From: Amycolatopsis alkalitolerans
Lineage (GTDB): Bacteria > Actinomycetota > Actinomycetes > Mycobacteriales > Pseudonocardiaceae
DNA: 64,000 nucleotides
Direction: 5' to 3'
Assembly (NCBI RefSeq): GCF_006152065.1
Contig: NZ_VDFW01000016.1
Location: 1 to 64,000 of the forward strand
Position numbers and translations under genes: made by a program. Each line of letters begins with the position of its first letter. The stretch's first letter is position 1. The notes under the pieces are model-generated. The model had not been told where the DNA came from. It saw only the letters and a program-made list of their open reading frames with translations, and did not search any database. Positions 17,638 through 26,146 of this stretch are shown one piece after another.

Positions 17638-18785
17638 CGCGCGAAAACGTCGGCACGGTCGAGGATCTGCATGCCTCCGCCACCCGGTTCACCGGACTGG
17701 ACGACTTCGGAACCGACGAACACCGCGAAGGTCTCGCGGTGTTGCTGGAATCCTACGAACGGGATGCCTCGCTGACGCCGTTCGGGAAGCGGGTCAAGCG
17801 CGCCTTCCTGCGCGGCGCACTGGTCGCGCGGCTGCTGAGCGAGGCCGCCTGGAAGGCGCATCCCGGGTACGCCGATGTGCCGGTCGAGCGGCCGATCTTC
17901 GTGACCGGGCTCCCCCGCACCGGCACGACGGCGCTGCATCGCCTGCTGACCGCGGATCCCGCGCACCAGGGGCTCGAGGTCTGGCTGACCGAGGTGCCAC
18001 AGCCGCGGCCACCGCGCGCGACCTGGGCGGAAAACCCGGTGTTCCAGCGGATCCAGGCCGGGTACGAGCAACACCACATCGAGCATCCGGAATTCCTGGG
18101 CGCGCACGAGATGTCGGCCGATCAGGTCGAGGAATGCTGGCAACTGCTGCGGCAGACGGTGAAGTCGGTCTCCTACGAGTGCCTCGCGTATCTGCCCACG
18201 TATTCGGAGTGGCTTCGGACGCAGGACTGGACCGACGCCTACCAGCGCCACCGGCGGAACCTGCAGCTGATCGGCTTACCGGACAAGGACAAGCGGTGGG
18301 TGTTGAAGAACCCGAGCCACCTGTTCGCGCTCGACGCGTTGCTAGCGGTGTATCCGGATGCTCTCATCATCCAGACGCATCGGGCGCCGCGGACCATCAT
18401 CGCGTCGGTGTGCAGCCTCAACGAGCAGGCTTCGCGCGAGTGGTCCACGGCCTTTCACGGTTCCGTGGTGGGCCAGGCGCAACTGGAGTTGTGGGCGCGC
18501 GGTGCGGAGAAGTTCCTCGACGATCGTCCGCGGTATGACCAGGCCCAGTTCTGCGATGTGTATTACGAGGATTTCGTGGCCGATCCCATCGGGACCGTCG
18601 AGTCGATCTACCGGCATTTCGGGCTGCCGTTCGGCGAGGACGCCCGTACGGCGATGACCGCGCTGAGCCGTGAAAGCGCTTCCCGGCCGGGGCACCGGTA
18701 CGCACTGGCGGACTTCGGGCTCACCGCCGATCAGGTCGACGAGCGGTTCGCGCGCTACCAGGAAGCGCACGCTCGCACGACGTGA
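17634..18785 (+). CDS. Sulfotransferase family protein (PAPS-dependent)
   Basis: A 383-residue sulfotransferase of the Sulfotransfer_3 type found in mycobacteria and other actinobacteria. The PAPS 5'-phosphosulfate loop is TGLPRTGTT (91-99), KNPSHLF and the later RAPRTIIASVCSLNEQASRE region form the rest of the PAPS site. It should transfer sulfate to a hydroxyl of a lipid or small molecule. The ATG overlaps the SDR stop. PAPS-forming cysD-cysNC lies just upstream on the opposite strand, making a compact sulfate activation and transfer locus. Confidence 0.88.
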   Translation: MTRENVGTVEDLHASATRFTGLDDFGTDEHREGLAVLLESYERDASLTPFGKRVKRAFLRGALVARLLSEAAWKAHPGYADVPVERPIFVTGLPRTGTTALHRLLTADPAHQGLEVWLTEVPQPRPPRATWAENPVFQRIQAGYEQHHIEHPEFLGAHEMSADQVEECWQLLRQTVKSVSYECLAYLPTYSEWLRTQDWTDAYQRHRRNLQLIGLPDKDKRWVLKNPSHLFALDALLAVYPDALIIQTHRAPRTIIASVCSLNEQASREWSTAFHGSVVGQAQLELWARGAEKFLDDRPRYDQAQFCDVYYEDFVADPIGTVESIYRHFGLPFGEDARTAMTALSRESASRPGHRYALADFGLTADQVDERFARYQEAHARTT

Positions 18786-19348
18786 CCGTCGCGGACCTCG
18801 ATGTCCAGGCCGGCGCAGGCGGCGACGATCGCTTCGGGCCGGGCGAGTTCGAGCCAGACGAGCAGGTCGGCCGCGTCCTCGGGCGCGGCCCGCAAATCCG
18901 GCGGTCCGGTCGGCGCGAGGTAGCAGCGCAGTGACCACGGCGGTGTGGCGAGTTGCCGGAGCGCGAGCGCCTCGTGTTCGCGGTCGGGCACGACCACGTC
19001 CCCGCCGCGGGCGAGCGACTGCGGCTCGGCGTCCGGATCGACCCAGATCCGCACCGGCCGCCGGGCGTCCGGTTCGGGCGTCGTCACCGTGCCGGAGCCG
19101 CGCGGTTCGAACTCACCGGGCGCGTCGAGCCACGGGCGCGCGGTGGCGATCAGTTCGGTGAGGCTCGAGCAGGCGCTGGTCCGCCCGGTCGGCGCGGCGA
19201 CGAGCCAGCCGCCGCCACGGGCGGTGACGCGGAGCCCGGGGCGAGCAAGCGCTTTCAGCGCCGCCGCGACGGCGCTTCTGGCGGGGAGCCCGGCCAGGAA
19301 CGGCCGGGCCCAGTCGAGCTTGCCCTGCTCACCGCACGCCCCGCACAT
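18755..19348 (-). CDS. Hypothetical protein with N-terminal CGACG motif
   Basis: A 197-residue soluble protein not recognised. It begins MCGACGEQG, a CxxC pair that could bind metal or a cofactor, and contains IWVDPDAEPQSLARGGDVVVP. The ATG overlaps the stop of the SDR upstream (ATGA), so it is the last gene of that unit. Its 3' end overlaps the convergent sulfotransferase gene by 31 bases. No catalytic motif is visible. Confidence 0.6.
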   Translation of the reverse strand: MCGACGEQGKLDWARPFLAGLPARSAVAAALKALARPGLRVTARGGGWLVAAPTGRTSACSSLTELIATARPWLDAPGEFEPRGSGTVTTPEPDARRPVRIWVDPDAEPQSLARGGDVVVPDREHEALALRQLATPPWSLRCYLAPTGPPDLRAAPEDAADLLVWLELARPEAIVAACAGLDIEVRDGHVVRACASW

Positions 19349-20058
19349 CAGGGCATCACGTCCCCCGAGTTGGGGCCGAGCGTCTGTCCACAGTAGAGGT
19401 TCCCACCCGGATCGCTGGCCAGGAGCACCGCCGTGGGAGCGACTTCTTCCGCCCGGCCGAAACGCCCGAGCGGCAACTCGGCACGTTTGGCGGTCTTCCA
19501 CTCCTCGGTGATTCCCTCGACCATCGGCGTTTCGATCGGGCCGGGCGCGATCGCGTTCACCAGCACTCCCCGCCCGGACACCTCCAGCGCGAGTGACTTG
19601 GTCAGCCCGATCACCCCGGCCTTCGCCGCCGAGTAGTGCGCGAGCCCGTGCCCGCCCTTGATGCCGAGCTGGGAGGCGATGTTGATCACCCGCCCGCGCC
19701 CGCGCTCGACCATCCGGGGGACGACGTGGCGGCAGCACAGGAACACCCCGGTCAGGTCGACCGCGAGGGTCTGCGACCAGGTCGCCAGGTCCATCTCCAC
19801 CACTGGCGCCTCGGTGAGGATGCCGGCCGAGTTGACCAGGATGTCGATCTCCCCAAGCCGTGCGCCGGCCGCCGCGACGGCCTCGGCGACGGAGTTCTCG
19901 TCCGTCACATCGACCGGCACCGAGTCGAAGTCGGTGGTGGCGGTCCGGTCGGCCACCACCACCCGCGCCCCCTCCTTCAGGTACGCGGTGGCGATGGCAT
20001 GCCCGATCCCACTCGCCCCGCCGACGACGAGCGCCGTCCGGTTCTCCAGCAACGTCAA
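19348..20058 (-). CDS. SDR family oxidoreductase
   Basis: A 236-residue classical SDR with GGASGIG (13-19), N-S-A-G (76-79) and catalytic S129, Y142, K146 (YSAAK). The start is TTG at 20058, chosen because AGGAGGT lies seven bases upstream and homology begins at LLENRTALVVGG. An open frame continues upstream through repetitive DNA to 20250 but is not coding-like. It probably belongs to the LacI-controlled catabolic cluster, although a ~260-base repeat-containing gap separates it from the next SDR. Confidence 0.85.
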   Translation of the reverse strand: MTLLENRTALVVGGASGIGHAIATAYLKEGARVVVADRTATTDFDSVPVDVTDENSVAEAVAAAGARLGEIDILVNSAGILTEAPVVEMDLATWSQTLAVDLTGVFLCCRHVVPRMVERGRGRVINIASQLGIKGGHGLAHYSAAKAGVIGLTKSLALEVSGRGVLVNAIAPGPIETPMVEGITEEWKTAKRAELPLGRFGRAEEVAPTAVLLASDPGGNLYCGQTLGPNSGDVMP

Positions 20059-20161
20059 CGCACCTACCTCCTCAACTCGCGCGAACGCCCAGCCCGCCCG
20101 CCACCAACTCACCCGCGCCGGGAGCCCAACCCACGCGCCGCGAAACCGAACCCACCCGCGA

Positions 20162-20314
20162 CGAAAGCCGGACTCGCAGGCGGCGAAAGCCGGACTCGCG
20201 CAGTGCCAACCCCCAACTCGCCACCCACCGGGAAAGCCGGACTCGCGCACCGCGGAAGCCCGACTCGCGGGTGGCGAAAGCCGGACTCGCGGGTGGCGGG
20301 AGCCGGACTCGCCG
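20162..20314. repeat. Irregular array of ~17-bp direct repeats (GAAAGCCGGACTCGC type)
   Basis: Six near-identical copies of a unit reading about gcGAAAGCCGGACTCGCg start near 20162, 20183, 20230, 20253, 20274 and 20297, with uneven spacers of a few to ~30 bases; copies 4 and 6 carry changes (CGGAAGCCCGACTCGC, GGGAGCCGGACTCGC). Degenerate units may extend left to ~20105. The array occupies the gap between two same-strand SDR genes. Spacing is too irregular for CRISPR. It looks like an expandable intergenic repeat. Confidence 0.85.
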
Positions 20315-20319
20315 GGGCA

Positions 20320-21075
20320 TCAGGCGGGCATCCGGACGGTGAGGCCGCCGTCGACGGTGATCGTCTGGCCGGTGACGTAGGAGGCATCCGCCGAAGTCAG
20401 GAACCGGATCACCGAGGCGACCTCCTCCGGGCGGGCCGGGCGGCCGAGCGGGATGTCCCGGCCCGCCCGCTCGAGCCCTTCGGGGCCGAGCGAGTTGACC
20501 GGGTCCAGCGACTGCGGCGTCACGACAAAGCCGGGCACCACCGTGTTCACTCGGATGCCCCGCGGCGCGAGTTCCACCGCGAGGCTCCGGCTCAGCCCGA
20601 ACACGCCGGCCTTCGCCGCACCGTAATGCGCGTGCTCGCCCCACCCGTACACGCCACCCGCGATCGAGGACACCGCGACCATCGCACCCGGCCCGCCCAT
20701 CCTGGCCGCCGCGGCGCGGAACACCCGCAGCACCCCGGTCAGGTCGACCTGCAGCAGGTCGTCCCACGCGGCGTCGTCGAGTTCGGCGAGCGCGGCCTTG
20801 CGCAGCACGCCCGCGTTGGCGACCGCGAAGTCCAGCCGCCCCCACTCGTCGATCGCCCGCTGCGCGAAACCATCCACTTGGGATGATTCGCGCACGTCGA
20901 CCTCGTGCACCACGCACTCCCCGCCGGCCGCCTTGACCGCAGCGACCGTCTCAACAGGATCGTGGGGGTCACCGGGGAAGGTGCCGACGACCGTGGCCAC
21001 CCCGCGCTCGGCGTAGGCCACGGCCAGCGCGCGGCCGATCCCGCTCGCGGCACCGCTGATGATCGCGACCTCCAT
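20320..21075 (-). CDS. SDR family oxidoreductase
   Basis: A 251-residue classical SDR: GAASGIG (8-14), ANAG (86-89), S137, Y151 and K155 (YGAAK), ending with the usual VTGQTITVDGG. ATG at 21075 is preferred, with GGAGG five bases upstream; an ATG at 21078 directly overlaps the permease stop. Coupled to the MFS gene, so substrate uptake and oxidation/reduction are linked. The stop codon lies immediately after the repeat array. Confidence 0.87.
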   Translation of the reverse strand: MEVAIISGAASGIGRALAVAYAERGVATVVGTFPGDPHDPVETVAAVKAAGGECVVHEVDVRESSQVDGFAQRAIDEWGRLDFAVANAGVLRKAALAELDDAAWDDLLQVDLTGVLRVFRAAAARMGGPGAMVAVSSIAGGVYGWGEHAHYGAAKAGVFGLSRSLAVELAPRGIRVNTVVPGFVVTPQSLDPVNSLGPEGLERAGRDIPLGRPARPEEVASVIRFLTSADASYVTGQTITVDGGLTVRMPA

Positions 21076-22394
21076 CATGCCTCCAGCGTCTTGACCTTGC
21101 GGGCGGCGAACATCACCAGACCGGACACGAACGTGCCGGCCGCGCCGACGAGCAGCGCCGCCGAGTTCCACGTCGCGCCCGAGGCGAGCATCGCCGTCGT
21201 GATCACCCCGGCGAGGATCGCGCCCGGCTGGGACAGCGCGTTCAGGAACGCCGTTCCCGTCGCCCGGCACCGGGTCTCGTAGCACTCGCCCATGTAGAAC
21301 AGCAGCGCCGCGTACGGCCCGATCAGGAAGAACATCCCGAGCGAGTACAGCGTCACGACGGCGATCGTGCCACTCGCGACCGTCAGCGTGAGCGCGAACA
21401 GGACGCCGGAGATGAGCCAGCCGATCGCGATCACGTTGCGGCGACCGAACTTGTCCCCGACCCAGCCGTGGAACACGTAACCGAGATAGCCGATCGCGTT
21501 GATCACGATCAGCATCACCAGCGAACCGGTGAAGCTGACGCCCTTGCCCGAGGTCAGCACCGTCGTGCCCAGCACGCTGAACACCTGGATGCCGAACCAG
21601 TTGATCAGCCACGCGAAGCCCAGCACGAGCGTGTTGCGCAGCGCGGCGCCCTTGAAGATCGACGCCAGCGGAGCCGAGGGCTGATCGTCCACTCCGTACT
21701 CGCGGGCGAGCGCGGCAGCCTCGTTCGCCTTGCCCGCCTTGCGGAGCTTGCGCAGCTTCAGTTCCAGTTCGAACTGGGGGCTCTCCTTGAGGCCACGCCG
21801 CACGAGCGCGATCACGACCGCGGGGAACACCGCCAGCAGGAAGCAACCGCGCCAGCCGACCAGCGGCAGGAAGATCGCGACGAAGGCCGCGGCCAGCAGC
21901 ACGCCGAGCGGCCACCCGCCCTGCACGAGACTGTAGATCAGGCCGCGGCGCTTCTTGATCTTCTCGTCCTCGGTGACCGCGTAGATCTCGTTGAGATACG
22001 TCGCGTTCACCGCCTGCTCGGACAGGCCGAGCCCGCCGAACGCCCGGACACCGACGAGGTACCCGGCGCCCGGGGTCGCGGCACTGAGCGCGGAGGCGAC
22101 CGCGGTGCCCGAGACCGTCAGGATCATGCCGCGGCGGCGGCCGATCCGGTCCGCGATCGGGCCGACCGCCAGCGCGACCACCGCGGTCCCGACCGAGACC
22201 AAGGTGGACACCAGCGACGCGGTCGAGTCGCTCCAGCCGAAATAGCCGCCGATCTCCGGCAGCAGCGTGCCGAACAGGATGTAGTCGTAGACGGCGAACA
22301 GCCATGCGAAGAACGCGATGATCGTCGCCTTGCGGGTGGCCTTGACGCCGACCCGCGGAAAGGTGCGCACACCGGCGGAAGCCGCAGTGGACAT
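21075..22394 (-). CDS. MFS transporter (sialate/benzoate-like symporter)
   Basis: A 439-residue 12-TM major facilitator. The loop 2-3 motif DRIGRRRG and the loop 8-9 motif DKFGRRN are present, as is the acidic YDYILFGTLLPE in TM1 seen in organic-acid symporters. A long charged central loop (~residues 200-245) separates the halves. Cotranscribed with the SDR downstream and the deacetylase 25 bases upstream. It should import the substrate of the cluster, probably an organic acid, amide or imide. Confidence 0.87.
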   Translation of the reverse strand: MSTAASAGVRTFPRVGVKATRKATIIAFFAWLFAVYDYILFGTLLPEIGGYFGWSDSTASLVSTLVSVGTAVVALAVGPIADRIGRRRGMILTVSGTAVASALSAATPGAGYLVGVRAFGGLGLSEQAVNATYLNEIYAVTEDEKIKKRRGLIYSLVQGGWPLGVLLAAAFVAIFLPLVGWRGCFLLAVFPAVVIALVRRGLKESPQFELELKLRKLRKAGKANEAAALAREYGVDDQPSAPLASIFKGAALRNTLVLGFAWLINWFGIQVFSVLGTTVLTSGKGVSFTGSLVMLIVINAIGYLGYVFHGWVGDKFGRRNVIAIGWLISGVLFALTLTVASGTIAVVTLYSLGMFFLIGPYAALLFYMGECYETRCRATGTAFLNALSQPGAILAGVITTAMLASGATWNSAALLVGAAGTFVSGLVMFAARKVKTLEA

Positions 22395-22419
22395 GGGGGG
22401 ACCCTTCTGGGGAAAGTAC

Positions 22420-23298
22420 TCAGGAACGGGGGAACCGCGTGAGGAAATCGTCGGCGATTTCGTCGAAAGTGGACCAGCGCACGCCTTCGTGGCCGTTGAT
22501 GTGCTCGATCAGGCGCTCGAGCATGAGCAGGTTCTGCGGGCGGCCCGAGACGTCCGGGTGGATCGTCATGGTGAACACGCCGTAGTCCAGCTCCCGGTAG
22601 ACCCAGTCGAACTGGTCGCGCCAGGTCTGCTCGAGTTCGCGCGGGCTGACGAAGCCGTGGCTGTTGGCGCTGGCCTTGACGAACATCATCGGGGGCAGGT
22701 CGTCGAGGTACCAGTTCGCCGGAATCTCGACCAGGCTGGTCTCCTCGCCACGCACCAGCGGCTTCATCCACTCCTCCGCCGGCTTGGCGTAGTCGATCTT
22801 CGTCCAGCTGTCGCCGACGCGCACGTAGTACGGCGTGAAGTCGTTGTGCATCAACGAGTGGTCGTACTTGATGCCACGTTCGAGCAGGAGCTCGTTGGTG
22901 ACCGGGGAGAACTCCCACCACGGCGCGACGTACCCGGTGGGCGCGGCGCCGGTCAGCTTCTCGATCAGCTCGATGCTGCGGTCGAGGATCGCGCTCTCCT
23001 GCGCCCGCGACATCGCGATCGGGTTCTCGTGCGAATAGCCGTGCGCGCCGATCTCGTGCCCGGCGTCGACGACCATCCGCGTCTGGTCGGGAAAGGTCTC
23101 GATCGAATGGCCGGGGATGAACCAGGTGGTGCGCAGATCGTTGCGCTCGAACAGTTTCAGCAGCCGCGGCACGGCGACCTCACCGGCGAACATCCCGCGC
23201 GAGATGTCGCACGGCGAGTCCTCGCCGCCGTACGAGCCGAGCCAGCCGGCCACGGCGTCCACGTCGACGCCGAAGGCGACACGAATTTCCTTGGGCAC
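22420..23298 (-). CDS. Polysaccharide deacetylase / imidase-like hydrolase (PuuE-HpPgdA group)
   Basis: A 292-residue NodB-fold metal hydrolase. The metal site is D12/D14 (FGVDVDA) with HxxxH at H86 and H90 (AHGYSHE), and GHSIETFP and APWWEFS are typical of the PuuE allantoinase / HpPgdA / cyclic-imide-hydrolase branch rather than true peptidoglycan deacetylases. No signal peptide, so it acts in the cytoplasm. GTG at 23298 lies one base after the asparaginase stop with GGAAGGAAG upstream. Beside an asparaginase-type amidase, a C-N hydrolase acting on an imide or ureide is a better guess than sugar deacetylation. Confidence 0.8.
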   Translation of the reverse strand: MPKEIRVAFGVDVDAVAGWLGSYGGEDSPCDISRGMFAGEVAVPRLLKLFERNDLRTTWFIPGHSIETFPDQTRMVVDAGHEIGAHGYSHENPIAMSRAQESAILDRSIELIEKLTGAAPTGYVAPWWEFSPVTNELLLERGIKYDHSLMHNDFTPYYVRVGDSWTKIDYAKPAEEWMKPLVRGEETSLVEIPANWYLDDLPPMMFVKASANSHGFVSPRELEQTWRDQFDWVYRELDYGVFTMTIHPDVSGRPQNLLMLERLIEHINGHEGVRWSTFDEIADDFLTRFPRS

Positions 23299-23299
23299 T

Positions 23300-24319
23300 T
23301 CAGTACTTCCTTCCAACAGACACGGGAATCCTCGCGCCGAACGGGTTTTCGGCGTGCCGGGTGAGTTCCTGGGCGGCGCGCACCGGGTCGCGGTGGCGGG
23401 CGAGCAGAGCCATCAGCAGGATCCGGGCTTGCGACGGGCGGAGCATCCCGGTGGGGACGGCGCCCGCTTCGATCAGGTCCACGCCGCCACCGTTGCCGTA
23501 GAGACCGGCGACGGGCCCGGCGTGCACGCGGGTGGAGAGCGCGACGACGATCCCGGCCGCGGTGTGCCGGGCGACGGCGTCACGGATCTCGTGGTTGGCG
23601 TTTCCGGCGCCGGTGGCTTCGAGCACCACACCGGCGGCCCCGGCCGCGACGACGGCGTCGAGCGCGGCGGTGTCGATGCCCGGGTACAGCGCGACGATGT
23701 CCACCCGGGCGTCCAGATCGGACAGTTCCACCCGCGGGCGCGGCGCGGGCGCGGCGGTGAACATCAGGGCACCCTCGCGGACCAGCCCGATCTGGCCGTT
23801 GTCCGGGCTGGAAAACGCCGCCGCGGCCAGGGTCTGCGTCTTGCGGGTGCCGCGCGCGGCGAACACCGCGCCGTCGAAGGTGATGAGCACACCACGACCA
23901 CGGGCGCGTTCGTCGGCGGCGACGATGATGGCGTCGGCGAGGTTGCGGGGGCCGTCGGTGTCGGCCGCGTCGGCCGGCCGTTGCGCGCCCGTGAAGACCA
24001 CCGGCCGCGGGTCGTCGTGCACGAGGTCGGCCAGGAAAGCGGTTTCTTCCATCGTGTCGGTGCCATGCGTGACGACGACACCCGACACCCCGTCCTCACC
24101 GAGGGCGCGGCGGGCCTCCCGCGCGATATCCGCCATGTCGGCCGGGGTGAGCAGGTAGCTGCCGACGCACAGCACGTCCCGGCCCTCGACCGGCACGGCG
24201 ACATCGAACGGCAGCCGCCCGAGCAGCGTCTTCACCTCGTCACTGGCGAGGCTCGCGCCTCGCTCGTTCTGACGCGAGGCGATCGTCCCGCCCGTCGACA
24301 ACACCACGACCTTGCCCAC
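23300..24319 (-). CDS. Type II-like asparaginase / amidase
   Basis: A 339-residue L-asparaginase family protein with both catalytic threonine motifs: STGGTIAS (T10/T13 region) and [10 protein letters not shown] (85-94). No signal peptide is seen, so it is cytoplasmic. GTG at 24319 follows GGAGGG. First gene of the minus-strand catabolic cluster, divergent from the LacI regulator gene. In this setting it may hydrolyse the half-amide formed by the deacetylase/imidase-like neighbour instead of asparagine. Confidence 0.88.
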   Translation of the reverse strand: MGKVVVLSTGGTIASRQNERGASLASDEVKTLLGRLPFDVAVPVEGRDVLCVGSYLLTPADMADIAREARRALGEDGVSGVVVTHGTDTMEETAFLADLVHDDPRPVVFTGAQRPADAADTDGPRNLADAIIVAADERARGRGVLITFDGAVFAARGTRKTQTLAAAAFSSPDNGQIGLVREGALMFTAAPAPRPRVELSDLDARVDIVALYPGIDTAALDAVVAAGAAGVVLEATGAGNANHEIRDAVARHTAAGIVVALSTRVHAGPVAGLYGNGGGVDLIEAGAVPTGMLRPSQARILLMALLARHRDPVRAAQELTRHAENPFGARIPVSVGRKY

Positions 24320-24364
24320 CAGGCATTCCCTCCTCTGAGTGACCACCGCGGTCACTTCTCGTTA

Positions 24365-24391
24365 CCCAATCGTTTGGCCCAAACGTTTGGG
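24365..24391. promoter_or_regulatory. Tandem LacI-type operators CCCAAACGTTTGGG and CCAATCGTTTGG
   Basis: A perfect 14-bp palindrome with a central CG (CCCAAACGTTTGGG, 24378-24391) adjoins a second copy with one changed base (CCCAATCGTTTGGC, 24365-24378). They lie between the divergent asparaginase and LacI genes. CG-centred palindromes of this kind are the classic LacI/GalR-family site, so the LacI protein at 24481 almost certainly binds here and controls both directions. Confidence 0.85.
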
Positions 24392-24480
24392 TATCATGCA
24401 CACGACGAGCGGCAGGAGTCAATTAACTCGCTGTTACGATCGTGAAAGTCGTGAAAACTTGCCGGAGGGCCAGCGCGAAA

Positions 24481-25500
24481 GTGGGCAGTGAGCACAAACC
24501 ACCGGTCACGCTCCGCACGCTGGCCGACCAGCTGGGACTGCACGTCTCGACGGTGTCGCGCGTGCTGCACGCGAAGCCGGACGAGGGCGCCCGTGCCGCC
24601 TCGGAGGCGACCGTCGAGCGGATCCGCAAGCTGGCCGACGAGCTGGGCTACCGGCCGAACCCGCATGCGACGAGCCTGCGCACGCGCCGCAGCAACCTCG
24701 TCGGCGTGCTGGTGCCCCGGCTGTCGGACATCGTCCTCGCGACGATCTACGAAGGCATCGAGGAAGCGGCGGCCGAGCACGGCCTCTCGACCTTCGTCAC
24801 CAACACCCGCGACGTGCCCGACGTGCAGCGCGCCCGCACCGAGATGGTGCTCGGCCGCCGCGTGGACGGCCTGATCTTCGGCGACGCCTACATCGACGCG
24901 GAGTTCCTGTCCGGCATCGCCGCGCGGGGTGTCCCGTTCGTGCTCGTGAGCCGCCGCGCGGGCGAGCATCCGTCGGTCACCTGCGACGACTACCAGGGCG
25001 GGCGGCTCGCGGCGGAGCACCTGCTGTCCCTAGGGCACCGCACGGTCGCGGTCGTCGCCGGCGAGCCGTATGCGAGCACCGGGATCGACCGCACAGCGGG
25101 TTTCGTGGACACCTACCGCGACGCCGGGGTGCCGGTCCCCGGGTCGAGGATCGTGCACACCCCGTTCGACGCGCGCGGCGGGCGGCTCGGCGCGGAGAAG
25201 CTGCTCACGCAGCATCCGCTGCCGTCCGCGATCTTCGCGGTCAACGACTTCGCCGCGATCGGCGCCATCGGCGCGGCGCGTGACCGCGGCCTGCGGGCCG
25301 GGACGGACCTCGCGGTCGTCGGCTTCAACGACACTCCCCTCGCCGCCGAACTGCCGATCCCGCTGACCACAATCCGCTCGCCGATGCATGAGATGGGCTA
25401 TCGCGGTCTGTCGCTGCTGGTGCGTCTCATGGCCGGAGAGGACGTCGAGTCGCAGCGGCTCGCACCCACGCTGATGGTCCGCGCGTCAAGCACCGGCTGA
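24481..25500 (+). CDS. LacI family transcriptional regulator
   Basis: A 339-residue regulator. The N-terminal HTH is VTLRTLADQLGLHVSTVSRV and the hinge is RPNPHATSLRTRR. The periplasmic-binding-protein-like sensor follows, ending with LPIPLTTIRSPMHEMG. GTG at 24481 follows GGAGGG. Divergent from the asparaginase operon, with two operators in between, so it is the specific regulator of that cluster. Confidence 0.93.
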   Translation: MGSEHKPPVTLRTLADQLGLHVSTVSRVLHAKPDEGARAASEATVERIRKLADELGYRPNPHATSLRTRRSNLVGVLVPRLSDIVLATIYEGIEEAAAEHGLSTFVTNTRDVPDVQRARTEMVLGRRVDGLIFGDAYIDAEFLSGIAARGVPFVLVSRRAGEHPSVTCDDYQGGRLAAEHLLSLGHRTVAVVAGEPYASTGIDRTAGFVDTYRDAGVPVPGSRIVHTPFDARGGRLGAEKLLTQHPLPSAIFAVNDFAAIGAIGAARDRGLRAGTDLAVVGFNDTPLAAELPIPLTTIRSPMHEMGYRGLSLLVRLMAGEDVESQRLAPTLMVRASSTG

Positions 25501-25516
25501 GCGAAGCCGGGATCCG

Positions 25517-26146
25517 TCAGTGTCCGCGGGCGATCCATTCCTCGAGGTGCGGCGCCTCGGTGCCGATGGTGGTGCCGTCGCCATGACCGGTGTACACGCG
25601 GGTTTCCGCGGGCAGGGCGTACAACCGGTCCCGGATCGACGCGACGATCGTGGGGAAGTCGGAGAACGACCGGCCGGTGGCGCCGGGACCGCCGGAGAAC
25701 AGGGTGTCCCCGGAGAACAGCGCCTTCGCCTCGGGCAGATACAGGCAGATCGAACCGGGCGAGTGTCCCGGCGTGTGGATCACTTCGAGCGTCGTGCCGC
25801 CGACGGCGATCCGCTCGCCGTCGGCCGTCTGCCAGAACGACTCCCCGGGATGGGTCATCTCCCACAGCTCCTGGTCACCGGGGTGCAGCAGGACCGGCGC
25901 GTACAGCTGCCTGCCGAGCTGCGGCGCGACGGTGACGTGGTCGTTGTGCCCGTGGGTGCACACGACGGCGACGACGTTGCGATCACCCACGGCCTCGGTG
26001 ATCGACTTGCCGTCGTGCGCCGCGTCCACGATGACGACCTCGTCGTCGTCCCCGATCAGCCAGACGTTGTTGTCCACGTCCCACGTGCCGCCGTCGAGTT
26101 CGAAGACGCCGGTGGTGACGACGCGGTCGATCCGGAGGGAACTCAC
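25517..26146 (-). CDS. MBL-fold metallo-hydrolase, partner of MscR
   Basis: A 209-residue glyoxalase II-like hydrolase. Metal ligands are HGHNDH (65-70), H128 (HTPGHSPGS) and D147 (SGDTLF). The GTG start overlaps the stop of the mycothiol dehydrogenase gene. In mycobacteria the same pair occurs (mscR followed by an MBL hydrolase). The likely role is hydrolysis of the S-formylmycothiol made by MscR, or a related mycothiol thioester; this is inference from conserved linkage. Confidence 0.87.
   Translation of the reverse strand: MSSLRIDRVVTTGVFELDGGTWDVDNNVWLIGDDDEVVIVDAAHDGKSITEAVGDRNVVAVVCTHGHNDHVTVAPQLGRQLYAPVLLHPGDQELWEMTHPGESFWQTADGERIAVGGTTLEVIHTPGHSPGSICLYLPEAKALFSGDTLFSGGPGATGRSFSDFPTIVASIRDRLYALPAETRVYTGHGDGTTIGTEAPHLEEWIARGH

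Noticed and set aside
20162-20314. CRISPR array
   Set aside because: Units are short and diverged, spacers vary from a few to ~30 bases, no cas genes are nearby.
23117-24445. 442-codon plus-strand open frame
   Set aside because: Antisense of the asparaginase gene, which has clear catalytic motifs on the other strand.
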